From positions 1 to 44,835 of the IMG/VR virus record IMGVR_UViG_3300009157_000026: a stretch of DNA of 44,835 nt; one strand, 5' to 3'. This DNA is from a virus. The stretch's first letter is position 1; each line of letters opens with the position of its first letter. Made by a program: the position numbers and the translations under genes. Positions 5,649-14,519 of this stretch are shown here, one piece after another. The notes under the pieces were generated by a model that was not told the origin of the DNA, did not search any database, and saw nothing but the letters and a program-made list of their open reading frames with translations.

Positions 5649-6993
5649 CTGGCGCCCGCGCTCGTATCAGGAGCCGCTGTTCTATCATCTCATCGATGGC
5701 GGCAAGCGCGCGATGGCGATCTGGCATCGTCGCGCAGGCAAGGACGATGTTGCGCTCCACTTCGCCGCGTGCGCGGCGCATGAGCGCATCGGAAATTATT
5801 GGCACTGCCTTCCGGAATACGAGCAAGGTCGCAAGGCGATCTGGACCGCAGTCAACGCGCACACTGGCGTGCGCCGCATCGACGAGGCGTTCCCGAAGTA
5901 TCTGCGCGCCAACACCAACGACAATGAGATGTTCATTCGCTTCCACAATGGCTCGACGTGGCAGGTCGTTGGCAGCGATCGATATGACAGCACTGTCGGC
6001 TCGGCTGTCGCCGGCATCACGTACAGTGAGTGGGCGCTCTCGCATCCCGGTGCATGGGGCTATCACCGCCCGATCCTCGAAGAGAACAACGGCTACGCGC
6101 TCTTCATCACGACGCCACGCGGACGTAACCATGCGAAGACGATGTACGACATGGCGATCCAGAACCCGCGCTGGTTCGTCTCGCTGCTCACCGCGCACGA
6201 CACTGGTGCGCTCTCGCAGGAGCAGCTTGACGAGACGCTCACGGAGTACACATCGCTGTTCGGACGCGACGTCGGCAAGGCGCAGTTCGAGCAGGAATAC
6301 GAATGCAACTTCAACGCCGCGATCCTTGGCGCCTACTTCGCGCTTGAGATGATGGACGTGCGCCGCCAGCGCCGCATCATCGATGAGGAGGCCGATCCCG
6401 ATCTCCCGGTGCATCGTGCGTGGGACATCGGCGTGCGTGACGACACCGCGATCTGGTTCTTCCAGATGCGCGGTGCGCAGATCCTCTACCTCGATGTCTA
6501 CGGTGCGAGCACGGTTGGCGTCGAGCACTATGCCGGCGTGATCGAGCAGAAGCGCGCACTGCATGGCTGGCAGGACGGCAACGACTACGTGCCGCACGAC
6601 GCCAAGGTGAAGGAGTGGGGCTCGGGCCGGACGCGCGTCGAGAGCATGAAAGACAACGGGCTCAACCCGATCCTCGTGCCCAACCTGAGCAAGCTCGACG
6701 GCATCGAGGCGGCGCGGCGCACACTGCCGCTCGCCATCTTCCACCCGCGCTGCGAGGAGATCGGCGTCGCCGCGCTCGAACAGTATTGCCGCGAGTGGGA
6801 CGCCGAGCTGAAGGCCTTCAAGCAGGAGGAAAAGCGTGACTGGACGACGCACTATGCCGATGCCTTCCGCTACAGTGCTCTGGCGTGGAAGATGCTCCCG
6901 GTGATAAAGGTGCAGCAGCGACTGCCATCCGGCTGGATCATCCCGCCGCCCGACGAGGCGCTGGTCCGCAGGCCGGGGAGGATACAGCTATGA
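5614..6993 (+). CDS. terL: terminase large subunit
   Basis: A 459-residue DNA-packaging motor. The N-terminal ATPase shows Walker A HRRAGKDD (38-45, Lys43), Walker B GITYSEW (134-140, with Ser-Glu in place of Asp-Glu) and coupling motif ALFITTPRG (about 162-170). The C-terminal RNase H-like nuclease shows AWDIGVRDDTA (first Asp about 271), VPHDAK (about 326) and HYADAFRY (Asp about 416). TerL translocates DNA into the procapsid through the portal and cuts the concatemer. Length and motif order are normal. The start overlaps the preceding gene by 35 bp, and the stop overlaps the next ATG (ATGA). Confidence 0.96.
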   Translation: MSSDPTGRLPNNWRPRSYQEPLFYHLIDGGKRAMAIWHRRAGKDDVALHFAACAAHERIGNYWHCLPEYEQGRKAIWTAVNAHTGVRRIDEAFPKYLRANTNDNEMFIRFHNGSTWQVVGSDRYDSTVGSAVAGITYSEWALSHPGAWGYHRPILEENNGYALFITTPRGRNHAKTMYDMAIQNPRWFVSLLTAHDTGALSQEQLDETLTEYTSLFGRDVGKAQFEQEYECNFNAAILGAYFALEMMDVRRQRRIIDEEADPDLPVHRAWDIGVRDDTAIWFFQMRGAQILYLDVYGASTVGVEHYAGVIEQKRALHGWQDGNDYVPHDAKVKEWGSGRTRVESMKDNGLNPILVPNLSKLDGIEAARRTLPLAIFHPRCEEIGVAALEQYCREWDAELKAFKQEEKRDWTTHYADAFRYSALAWKMLPVIKVQQRLPSGWIIPPPDEALVRRPGRIQL

Positions 6994-7244
6994 GCGACAG
7001 CAATCCTTCCTTTGCGTTCGTGGCCAACGGCATCCACCATATGCTGCACGGCATGTTCAAGGATGCGCCGTTCGAATTCCTGCTCGTGATCGCGCAGCCG
7101 GGCGACGACGACACTGTCCAGCTCAACACCATCACCGGCATCAAGAGCGCGGACAACCTGCGCACGATCGCGATGCATCTGATCGCGATGGCGGAGGGCA
7201 TGAAGACTCCGCTCGACGACGACAACATAGAGGGGCACGCATGA
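6990..7244 (+). CDS. 84-residue protein, unknown
   Basis: The ATG overlaps the terminase stop (ATGA). The product begins MSDSNPSFAFVANGIHHML and continues with LLVIAQPGDDDTVQLNTITGI and a helix NLRTIAMHLIAMAEGM. It reads as a small alpha/beta protein and is acidic at the C-terminus. Its end overlaps the next gene by ATGA. It is the first gene of a cassette of five small genes between terminase and portal that includes an anti-defence candidate. Confidence 0.75.
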   Translation: MSDSNPSFAFVANGIHHMLHGMFKDAPFEFLLVIAQPGDDDTVQLNTITGIKSADNLRTIAMHLIAMAEGMKTPLDDDNIEGHA

Positions 7245-7489
7245 CGCAGTTGCATGAGAGCACGTTCGAGTATCTCAAGCCGAACGACGACCAGACCACC
7301 AACATGCAGATCTGCCGCGAGTCTGCCGCCGAGTATGCGCGCGTTCTGTCCGAGATCGTGCCGGATGGCGCCGACAAGACCTATGCGTTGCGCAAGCTGC
7401 GCGAGCTTGCGATGTGGGTGAACGTTGCGATCACGCGCAATGCGGATGGGAGCCCGCGCAATGGCGAAGGAGAAGACGAGCCCTCATAG
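7241..7489 (+). CDS. Acb2/Tad1-type hook protein, candidate anti-CBASS/anti-Thoeris sponge
   Basis: An 82-residue protein matching the pattern I know for the Acb2/Tad1 hook family: an N-terminal F-x-Y-x-x-P segment (FEYLKPNDDQ, 9-18), a helix with R and E, a PDGADKTYAL turn (41-50) and the closing helix RKLRELAMWVNVAITRN (51-67), comparable to the family's L-E-E-A-x-M-W-A-N-A-x-I-A-R. Characterised members bind and sequester cyclic nucleotide signals of host CBASS or Thoeris immunity. The call rests on motif memory only, and ligand specificity cannot be predicted. The gene is ATGA-coupled to its upstream neighbour and lies in the terminase-portal cassette. Confidence 0.7.
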   Translation: MTQLHESTFEYLKPNDDQTTNMQICRESAAEYARVLSEIVPDGADKTYALRKLRELAMWVNVAITRNADGSPRNGEGEDEPS

Positions 7490-7619
7490 GCCCGATCGAT
7501 CGACCGACAAGACGATCGTCATCACCATCACGGTGCCGTCGAACGCCGTGATCGCGATCAGCACTGACAAGGTATCAGCCGAGTGCGCCGCCAACATCAA
7601 GCTCGGGGAGGAGTTTTGA
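7461..7619 (+). CDS. 52-residue protein, unknown
   Basis: It starts at ATG 7461 inside the end of the preceding gene and ends at TGA overlapping the next ATG. The core KTIVITITVPSNAVIAIST is a beta-strand pair, with a short helical end (SAECAANIKLG). A longer in-frame start at 7425 would overlap the upstream gene more and has no better ribosome site. Translational overlap on both sides supports it. Function is unknown. Confidence 0.6.
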   Translation: MAKEKTSPHRPDRSTDKTIVITITVPSNAVIAISTDKVSAECAANIKLGEEF

Positions 7620-7918
7620 TGGTGCTCACCCCGCAGCTGATGCGCGCACGCGACAGGCTTGCATCATCGCGCTCGCAGCGGCGCAACATCGGCTGGAGCG
7701 AGGCGCTCGGCGAGCACAGCCAAGCGGTCAATTCGAGCGCGATCAGCCGCGTCGGCTACAACGAGCAGGACCAGACGCTGATGGTCACGTTCCTGCAAAG
7801 CGGGCGCACCTACACCTACTACGATGTGCCGATCTCGATCTACCATGCGCTCGCGCGCGCGGGCTCGCCCGGGCGCTACTTCAATTACAACGTCAAGGGT
7901 CGCTACAGCTACAGCTGA
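7619..7918 (+). CDS. KTSC-domain protein
   Basis: A 99-residue protein. Residues 37-98 match the KTSC domain: VNSSAISRVGYNEQDQTLMV, then FLQSGRTYTYYDVP, IYHALARAGSPGRYFN and VKGRYSY. This small domain is common in phage and bacterial genomes, sometimes fused to lysyl-tRNA synthetase. Its role in phages is not established. The start overlaps the preceding stop (TGATG). It belongs to the small-gene cassette between terminase and portal. Confidence 0.88.
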   Translation: MVLTPQLMRARDRLASSRSQRRNIGWSEALGEHSQAVNSSAISRVGYNEQDQTLMVTFLQSGRTYTYYDVPISIYHALARAGSPGRYFNYNVKGRYSYS

Positions 7919-7928
7919 GGAGGATGCC

Positions 7929-8105
7929 ATGTCGATCGGCTTGATCTTCTGGATCTTGATGCTGTTCTGGCTTGTCTTCGGGATGTGGACCAACTGGGCC
8001 AGCATCCACAGTGGCGACTATCGTCCGTTCGGCAACAACTTGCTGCTGTTCATCCTGTTGTTACTGCTCGGGTGGGCCGCGTTTGGAGCGCCGGTAAGAG
8101 GGTGA
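7929..8105 (+). CDS. 58-residue two-helix membrane protein
   Basis: The start has a good Shine-Dalgarno (GAGGAGG, 7918-7924). Two hydrophobic helices (LIFWILMLFWLVFGMW and LLLFILLLLLGWAAFG) flank a short polar hairpin with HSGDYRPFGN. Proteins of this exact layout are frequent next to phage portal genes. Two-helix proteins include some holins, but this one is far from the endolysin, so a holin role is not assumed. Confidence 0.8.
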   Translation: MSIGLIFWILMLFWLVFGMWTNWASIHSGDYRPFGNNLLLFILLLLLGWAAFGAPVRG

Positions 8106-8106
8106 C

Positions 8107-10473
8107 ATGAAAGTTTCCGATCCGCGCAGCAAGACCAGCGACGAGGTCAACGTCTTCACCGAGCCGAAGAACGCCGAGACGTGGCTGGAGCTGCTGCGCG
8201 AGAGCGAGAAGGCGTTCGAGGCGTGGAACGAGGCGTGCGACAACATCGACAAGCAGTATGCCAACCTCGATCGGTTGCGCACCGAGACGCGCGATAGCCA
8301 GTTTCAGATGTTCTGGTCGAACATTCAGGTGCTCGGCCCGGTGATCTACGCGCGACCGCCGATCCCGGTGGTGGTGCCGAAGTTCAAGGATCGCCGGCCG
8401 GTCCCGCAGGCCGCAAGCGAGATGGCGGAGCGCTGCGCCAACGTGGCGTTCGATCTTTCCTACATCCATCCTGCGCTCAAGCTGGTGCGCGATGGCGTCT
8501 CGCTGCACGGTCGCGGCGTGCTCTGGTGCCGTCACGAGCGCGCCAAGAACAATCGCCCCGAGAAGGTCTGCATCGAGCACAAGGACCGGCGCGACTTCCT
8601 GCATTCGATCTGCCGCAACTGGAGCGAGGTCGAGTGGGTGGCAGCTGCGAGCTATCTGACGCGGCGCGAGGCGAAGAAGCGCTTCAAGAAGTATTCCAAG
8701 GACGCTTACGACCGGCTCGAATACAAGGTGCAGCGTGACGAGCGCGACGTCGGCGGCATGGACGATCGCGAGCGCGCCAAAATCTGGGAGATGTGGCACC
8801 GCACGCTCGGACTCGTGGTCTGGGTGAGCGAGGGATCGGAGGTGCTGCTCGACTACGCCGAGCCGCATCTCGATCTGCAAGGCTACTTTCCCTGCCCGCA
8901 GCCCGCCTACTCGACGGTGCAGCCGGGCTCGCTCATCCCGGTACCCGACGTCGAGTATTACCGCGATCAGCTGGAGGAGCTGAACTCGCTCACCGGGCGC
9001 ATTCATGCGCTTGCCGAGGCGATCGAGGTGAAAGGCTTCTATCCTTCCGGTGGCCATGAGATCGCGGATGCGATCGAGAAGGCCATCAAGATGAAATCGT
9101 CGAGCCGCATCCTTGTGCCGGTCAACAATTGGGCGGCATTCGGCGGCAGCAAGGAGGTGATCATCTGGCTGCCGATCGAGGAAATCGCCAACACCGTGCT
9201 CTCGCTCGTCACGATCCGCAAGCAGGTGATCGACGACATCTATCAGATCGTCGGCCTCTCCGACATCATGCGCGGCTCGACCGATCCGGACGAGACGCTC
9301 GGCGCGCAGAAGATGAAGATGCAGTCCGGCGCCGTACGCATTCGCGACAAGCAAGGCGAGATGGCGCGCATCGCCAAGGACTGCGTGCAGATCGCGATCG
9401 AGATCATCACCGAGAAGTTCGAGGACGAGACGATCCTCGCGATGTCGCAGATGCAGCTGCCGCGCAAGTTCGAGATCCAGCAGCAGATCCAGATCATCAC
9501 GCAGAACGCGCAGCGCCAGTTGATGCAGCTGCAGTCCAATCCGCAGATGATGCAGCAGGTGCAGCAGAACCCGCAGGCGCAGCAACAGGCGCAGCAGATG
9601 GTTCAGCAGGTGCAGGGCGAGATCAAGAAGCTCACCGAGAAGGCGACGGTCGAGGACGTGCTGGCGTTCCTGCGCGACAACCGCGCACGCTCGTTCACGC
9701 TCGACATTGAGACTGACAGCACGATCATGATCGATGAGCAGCAGGAGAAGGAGCAGCGCGGCGAGTTCGTTGCCGTGCTGTCCGGCCTGATCCAGCAGAT
9801 CGGCGTGATGGTCACCACCATGCCGCCGACCGCGAAGTTCGGTGGCGATGTGCTCAAGTTCGCGATCGCGCCTTATCGCGCGGGCCGCGCGCTCGACAGC
9901 TCGATCGACGAGATGGTTGACCAGCTCAACCAGCTCGCCGCGTCCGGCCAGCTGCCGCAGGGTGGACAGCAGCAGACCGGCGAAGACCCGCAGGTGAAGC
10001 TGCAAGTCGAGCAGATGAAGTTGCAGCACGCCTCGCAGGAGAACGACAAGGACCGTCAGCTGCAAATGGCCGAGCTGATGGCGAAGGCGCGCAGCGAGCA
10101 GGAGAAGATCCGCAACGAGCGCGAGGTCGCAATGCTCGAATTCCAAGGCGCCGAGCGCGAGCGCGAGGCCAAGATCATCCAGATCCGCGCGCAGATGCAG
10201 CGCGACCGCGAGAAGGCCGCGCAGGACGCGCAGAAGAGCCAGCAGGATCTCGTGCTCAACACGCAGAAGGCGCAGATCCAGCAGCGCGGACAGATGGAGA
10301 AGAACGCCGCCGTGCGTCAGGGCATGAACATGAAGGCGCAGGACAGCGCGCTCAATCGCCAGCAGAAGCAGGCGCAGTTCAACCAGTCATCGCGCCAGAA
10401 GGACCAGCAGTTCGCGCAGTCCACGCAGCTGAAGGAAAAGCAGATGACGATGCCGCGACCGGGTGCGAGGTGA
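8107..10473 (+). CDS. portal protein
   Basis: A 788-residue protein. The N-terminal 450 residues have the features of podovirus portals: ETRDSQFQMFWSNIQVLGP and VIYARPPIPVVVPKF near the start, a long wing and stem region, and DEVNVF at the beginning. The last 330 residues are a Gln-rich coiled coil (QQQIQIITQNAQRQLMQLQ onward) that would form the barrel projecting into the capsid. Twelve copies form the vertex through which DNA is packaged and ejected. The gene directly follows the small membrane protein and is 3 bp before the tail lysozyme gene. Size agrees with P22-like and rhizobial podophage portals. Confidence 0.9.
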   Translation: MKVSDPRSKTSDEVNVFTEPKNAETWLELLRESEKAFEAWNEACDNIDKQYANLDRLRTETRDSQFQMFWSNIQVLGPVIYARPPIPVVVPKFKDRRPVPQAASEMAERCANVAFDLSYIHPALKLVRDGVSLHGRGVLWCRHERAKNNRPEKVCIEHKDRRDFLHSICRNWSEVEWVAAASYLTRREAKKRFKKYSKDAYDRLEYKVQRDERDVGGMDDRERAKIWEMWHRTLGLVVWVSEGSEVLLDYAEPHLDLQGYFPCPQPAYSTVQPGSLIPVPDVEYYRDQLEELNSLTGRIHALAEAIEVKGFYPSGGHEIADAIEKAIKMKSSSRILVPVNNWAAFGGSKEVIIWLPIEEIANTVLSLVTIRKQVIDDIYQIVGLSDIMRGSTDPDETLGAQKMKMQSGAVRIRDKQGEMARIAKDCVQIAIEIITEKFEDETILAMSQMQLPRKFEIQQQIQIITQNAQRQLMQLQSNPQMMQQVQQNPQAQQQAQQMVQQVQGEIKKLTEKATVEDVLAFLRDNRARSFTLDIETDSTIMIDEQQEKEQRGEFVAVLSGLIQQIGVMVTTMPPTAKFGGDVLKFAIAPYRAGRALDSSIDEMVDQLNQLAASGQLPQGGQQQTGEDPQVKLQVEQMKLQHASQENDKDRQLQMAELMAKARSEQEKIRNEREVAMLEFQGAEREREAKIIQIRAQMQRDREKAAQDAQKSQQDLVLNTQKAQIQQRGQMEKNAAVRQGMNMKAQDSALNRQQKQAQFNQSSRQKDQQFAQSTQLKEKQMTMPRPGAR

Positions 10474-10476
10474 GCC

Positions 10477-11295
10477 ATGCCGGTCGATGCCAGCTTCCTG
10501 ATGGACCGGCTGATACGTGGTGGCATGCCGCGCATGCAGGCCGCAGCCGTCGTTGGCAACCTGCAACGCGAGAGCAGTCTCAACCCGGCGGCTTACAACG
10601 AGAAGGAAGGCGCCTATGGGCTGATGCAGTGGCGTGGTCCGCGCTGGCAGGCGTTGCAGCAGTTCGCCGCTGCGCAGGGCAAGCCGTGGACCGATCCCGG
10701 CGTGCAGGCCGATTTCATTGGGCACGAGCTGCGCACCACCGAGCGCGGCAACGCGCAGGACTTCTACAAGGCGCCGACCATCGACGCCGCGTCCGAGGCG
10801 TTCGGCAAGCGCGTCGTACGCTTCGGCGACAAGTCGCTCGGTGAGCGGCAGGCGCACGCACGCGCGCTCTATGGCGGAGATGCTGGCCAGCCCGTCTCCG
10901 AGCAGGCAGTCCCGTCCGACGTTTCACGTGAAACCTCCGCTCGCACGACGCGCGACGACCTTGCGCGGACCATCAGCCTTCAGCGCCCGCGTGGCATCAG
11001 GGGCGGTCTTCAATCGCTTGGCCAAAGCCTTGCCTTGGCCATTCCTCCTCGTTCCTCCGGGGCCTCCCCAGCGCCAACCGGAGGTGGGGCGGTTGCGGCG
11101 GACGGCTCGCAAGCCTTATCTCCGCCGCAGCCGCCGCAATTTCCGGGCGGAGCTGTCCCCATTCCCACTGCCCGTCCGGCGACGGCGCCGGGTCCGCTGA
11201 CCACGGGCCCGGACGCTGCCTCCTTGCTGCCGGGCGCCAAGATGGGAGCGCTCGCCGACCTTTCCGCCTACGAGGACGGGGACTGGTATGGGTGA
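10477..11295 (+). CDS. virion-associated lysozyme (phage tail lysozyme domain)
   Basis: A 272-residue protein. Residues 5-130 match the phage tail lysozyme domain: a helix leading to AAAVVGNLQRESSLNPAAYN with candidate catalytic Glu32, then GAYGLMQW (45-52) and a later helix ASEAFGKRVVRF. Such domains cut peptidoglycan so the tail or ejected proteins can cross the wall. The rest (about 130-272) is disordered, rich in Pro, Gly and Ala, ending YEDGDWYG. The gene lies right after the portal and overlaps the next large gene by 8 bp, so it probably acts in the virion rather than in lysis. Confidence 0.85.
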   Translation: MPVDASFLMDRLIRGGMPRMQAAAVVGNLQRESSLNPAAYNEKEGAYGLMQWRGPRWQALQQFAAAQGKPWTDPGVQADFIGHELRTTERGNAQDFYKAPTIDAASEAFGKRVVRFGDKSLGERQAHARALYGGDAGQPVSEQAVPSDVSRETSARTTRDDLARTISLQRPRGIRGGLQSLGQSLALAIPPRSSGASPAPTGGGAVAADGSQALSPPQPPQFPGGAVPIPTARPATAPGPLTTGPDAASLLPGAKMGALADLSAYEDGDWYG

Positions 11296-14200
11296 CCCGC
11301 GCGACGAGCTGACCGAGCTGGAGCTGATGCAGCGCGGCGTTCCGCGCATCACGGTGCGCCCGCTGGAGATCCCGGCGCCGGCGCCGGATGACACCGGATG
11401 GGGCCGCCCCGGCGCCGGCGGGCGCCCGTCAGGGCGCCTGTTCGAGCCGGATCAGTCGCCAGCCCCCGCCATGGGCTCGGTCGCCGCTCCTGCGAGCATC
11501 GATCCGAACTTCACCAACCGCTACATGACGACGGTGCAGGAGCCGGGGCAGCCCGATCGTGAGCGCTTCGAACTCCCGGCAGCGCGCGCGGCGCGCGACG
11601 CCTACGCGACGCGCTACACCCTTGGCGGGCTCGCCGCTGGTGACAATTACCGTCCCGAGCCGACCAAGCCATGGGACCCGGACAGGCCGCGCCCGGGCCT
11701 CGCCTCGACACAACCACCGGCAGAGACGCCGCTCGAGTATGCCACGAGGCCGATCACGGCACCGCTGCGCGCGGCTGGCCAGCTTATCAAGGGAATGACC
11801 ACGCCGCCGCAGGCACCGCTGCGTCCGGTCACCGGAGGTCTGGGACCGACCGAGACGTCGGCGGCCGAGGATGTTGAGTTTGCCAAGGCGCAGCAGAAGT
11901 TCGCTGGTGACACTGCGCTCAACCTGCTCGGTGCCGGTGCTCCTGCCGGGTATGTGCGCCCCGGCGTCAGCGCTGGCATGTTCGGTTCGCGCCAGTCGCC
12001 GAAGGCCGATCAGCTGGCCTTCGATCTTGCCGAGGGCATGGCGGCGAAAGGAATGTCCGATCAGCAGATCTTCGATGCCACCAAGCTGCGCCGCTTTCCC
12101 GATGGCAAGTTCTATTTCGAGGTGTCGGACCAGAATGCGCGCTTCAAAGGCATCCCCGACGACTACGACATCGACAAGGTCACGCAGCAGATCTTTCGCG
12201 AGAACAATCCCGAGCAGGGGCTCGACCTGTTCGGCAAGAAGACCGGCATCACGGCACCGCGTGAAGGCAGCGCGCGCTACCGCACCGAGATGCTGAAGGC
12301 GCGTCAGGCAGCGACCGAGCGCATCCAGAAGAAAGGACCGCTGACGTGGAGCGATCTCTACGATCACCCGGAAGCGCTCGAAGCGTTCCCCTATCTGCGC
12401 GACATGCCGGTCTACATCGACAACGAAGGCTCATGGCGCGCCGCCTACTATCCGCCAGTGACGAAGCACGAGCGCCCGTTCATGGCGATCAATCCGCAGC
12501 AGAACAAGGAGGCAAGCGGCGCTCTCGCTCCACGCGGCAAGATGCTGGAAGTGGGCTTGCATGAGCCGCAGCACGCGATCGATTTCGTCGAGGGTGGCGC
12601 GCGCGGCGCGAACGTGTCAACCAACTTTCCTCCCGGCTCGCCTGCCGAGGGGATCTACAAGAAGATCTTGGAGGAGTTCGCGCCAGACATGGCGAAGATG
12701 GGACCGGCGCAGCGCCAGATCATGGAGCAGTATGCGCGCAATCAGGCCGCGCTTGCGAACTACAATCTCAGTGCCGGGGAGAACAGGGCGAACCTCAATT
12801 ATTTGCGCAGGGATCTCACTCAGGCCGAGCGTGACGCGATCGATCCGATCAAGCAGATGAAGATCCCGTCCTCGCAGCAGATCGTTGAGTTCAATGAGCC
12901 GTTTGCCGAGATGGGTGGTGTGCTCAATCCCGTGCCGCGCGACATGCGCATGCAGGCGAAGACCGCAGCCACCGGCTCCAAGTCTCCGTTCGAGAACGTC
13001 GATGTGACTTGGAACGGCAAGCAGATGCGTGAGTGGTCGCCGGAAGATTGGCGTGACGTGGGCAATTACTACGGCATCAAGAACCTTGGCCCGCTCACCG
13101 AGCCGAAGCCGTATTTCGTGAAGGACGCGCAAGGCAAACCGTATGAATTCACCTTGCCCGGCGGGATCGATGGTGAGTGGACCTACTACGACCTGCTGCA
13201 CATGAAGGCCAACCCGATCGATCCTTCGCGCATCCCGCGCGATCTGCACATCGAGATGCAGAAGAAGCTCGGGCGCACCATGACCGAGAACGGCAAGGAG
13301 GCTTCGCCGCAGAAGATCTGGGATGGCCTGATGCTTGGCATTACTTCGCCGAGCAATCCGCTGTTCCCGAACCAGCTCACTGCGTCGCGCATGCGTCTGC
13401 GTGGCGACCTGCACAATTCGGAGACGATCAATGCGCTGGCCGACAGCATCCCTTGGGAAGCGGGCTCGAAGGTCACGCGCGACGGCCGACCTGTGACCAA
13501 GGAGATGATCGACGAATACAATCACAGCATCGGCCGGATGTTCGATCTGCAATCCGGCAAGGCAGATCCTCCCGGTCTGGGGACGCGCGGCAGCGCCAAC
13601 TACACCTACATCGCCGAGCTGGCGCAGATGTTCAGGAAGAACCCGGACTGGTTCCGCAAGACCGCGAACGAGACATGGCCCGAGTTCACCGAGCGGCTTG
13701 CCACGCAGACAAAAGGCCTTTCCATGAAGACCGGATCGTTCAGCGGCGTGTGGCAGGACCCATACAACGCTGCGATCAGCGCGATCGACCGGCATATGGC
13801 ACGCGAGTTCGAGAAACGTGGCGGCTTGTTCCCTACTCCTGCCGATGAGAAGGCGTGGCAGCAGAAGCTGATCAAGGACTGGAATAAGGAACGCGACAAG
13901 GTTGCGGCGGCAGCATCGAAGAAAACCGGACAGCAGGTCGAGGCGACCAACAAGATTGAAACCTTCGATCAGCTCAGGTCGATGAAAGGCTCGGACAGCT
14001 TCTTGGGCGAGAAGCTGCTCGATTATGTTGGCGCGCACAGCGAGCCCGGCATGCGGACCAAGACGGGCGCGCTGAACCCCGACATTCCTGCGCATCTGCG
14101 GCAACAGGGTTTCTATGAACCGCAGAACGCGCTGATCATGGGCGAGGCCTACAAGCGTGCGCTTGCGATCAACCAGAAGGCCGCCAACGAGTCTGGTTTG

Positions 14201-14509
14201 AACCTGTTCATGAGCCAGTGGCTCGAATGGGACCGCATCCGCAAGCGCTTCGAGCCGCATGAAAGCCAGTTCCCCGGACTGGGCAAGATGCCCGCACCGT
14301 CGAAGCAGCAGCTGGAAAGAGCGCTTGCGGCGCACGTTCAGACGGGACATTGGGACGTCAGCAAGAAGCCCGGAGCGGCGCCCGAGATGAAGCCGACGCG
14401 ACCGTGGCTCGGCAATCCATCCGAATTGGGATATCTGGGTGTAGGTGGCGTGGCAGTCGGGGCTGGCGCCATGGGCGGCTTGGCTGATCCACGAGGGTAT
14501 CAGCAATGA
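11288..14509 (+). CDS. 1073-residue candidate internal virion protein with HExxH motif
   Basis: A very large protein with a Pro/Gly-rich, disordered first 230 residues and mixed alpha/beta domains after that. At residues 425-429 the sequence EVGLHEPQHAIDFVEGGARG has an HExxH zinc-protease motif. The block NLSAGENRANLNYLRRDLTQ follows about 75 residues later. The pairing resembles the LHExQH plus GExxAR layout of large polyvalent phage proteins (LPD23-like). That likeness is from memory. A hydrophobic stretch near the C-terminus (LGVGGVAVGAGAMGGLADP) could be a membrane anchor. Size and position after the portal and tail lysozyme suggest a protein carried in the capsid and ejected with the DNA. 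Confidence 0.75.
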   Translation: MGDPRDELTELELMQRGVPRITVRPLEIPAPAPDDTGWGRPGAGGRPSGRLFEPDQSPAPAMGSVAAPASIDPNFTNRYMTTVQEPGQPDRERFELPAARAARDAYATRYTLGGLAAGDNYRPEPTKPWDPDRPRPGLASTQPPAETPLEYATRPITAPLRAAGQLIKGMTTPPQAPLRPVTGGLGPTETSAAEDVEFAKAQQKFAGDTALNLLGAGAPAGYVRPGVSAGMFGSRQSPKADQLAFDLAEGMAAKGMSDQQIFDATKLRRFPDGKFYFEVSDQNARFKGIPDDYDIDKVTQQIFRENNPEQGLDLFGKKTGITAPREGSARYRTEMLKARQAATERIQKKGPLTWSDLYDHPEALEAFPYLRDMPVYIDNEGSWRAAYYPPVTKHERPFMAINPQQNKEASGALAPRGKMLEVGLHEPQHAIDFVEGGARGANVSTNFPPGSPAEGIYKKILEEFAPDMAKMGPAQRQIMEQYARNQAALANYNLSAGENRANLNYLRRDLTQAERDAIDPIKQMKIPSSQQIVEFNEPFAEMGGVLNPVPRDMRMQAKTAATGSKSPFENVDVTWNGKQMREWSPEDWRDVGNYYGIKNLGPLTEPKPYFVKDAQGKPYEFTLPGGIDGEWTYYDLLHMKANPIDPSRIPRDLHIEMQKKLGRTMTENGKEASPQKIWDGLMLGITSPSNPLFPNQLTASRMRLRGDLHNSETINALADSIPWEAGSKVTRDGRPVTKEMIDEYNHSIGRMFDLQSGKADPPGLGTRGSANYTYIAELAQMFRKNPDWFRKTANETWPEFTERLATQTKGLSMKTGSFSGVWQDPYNAAISAIDRHMAREFEKRGGLFPTPADEKAWQQKLIKDWNKERDKVAAAASKKTGQQVEATNKIETFDQLRSMKGSDSFLGEKLLDYVGAHSEPGMRTKTGALNPDIPAHLRQQGFYEPQNALIMGEAYKRALAINQKAANESGLNLFMSQWLEWDRIRKRFEPHESQFPGLGKMPAPSKQQLERALAAHVQTGHWDVSKKPGAAPEMKPTRPWLGNPSELGYLGVGGVAVGAGAMGGLADPRGYQQ

Positions 14510-14519
14510 GGAGGCCAGC

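Noticed and set aside
8050-10146. Long open frame on the minus strand (698 codons) opposite the portal gene
   Set aside because: It is a shadow. GC-rich third positions keep the opposite strand open. The translation is Leu/Arg/His-rich with no fold or motif, while the plus frame is a clear portal.
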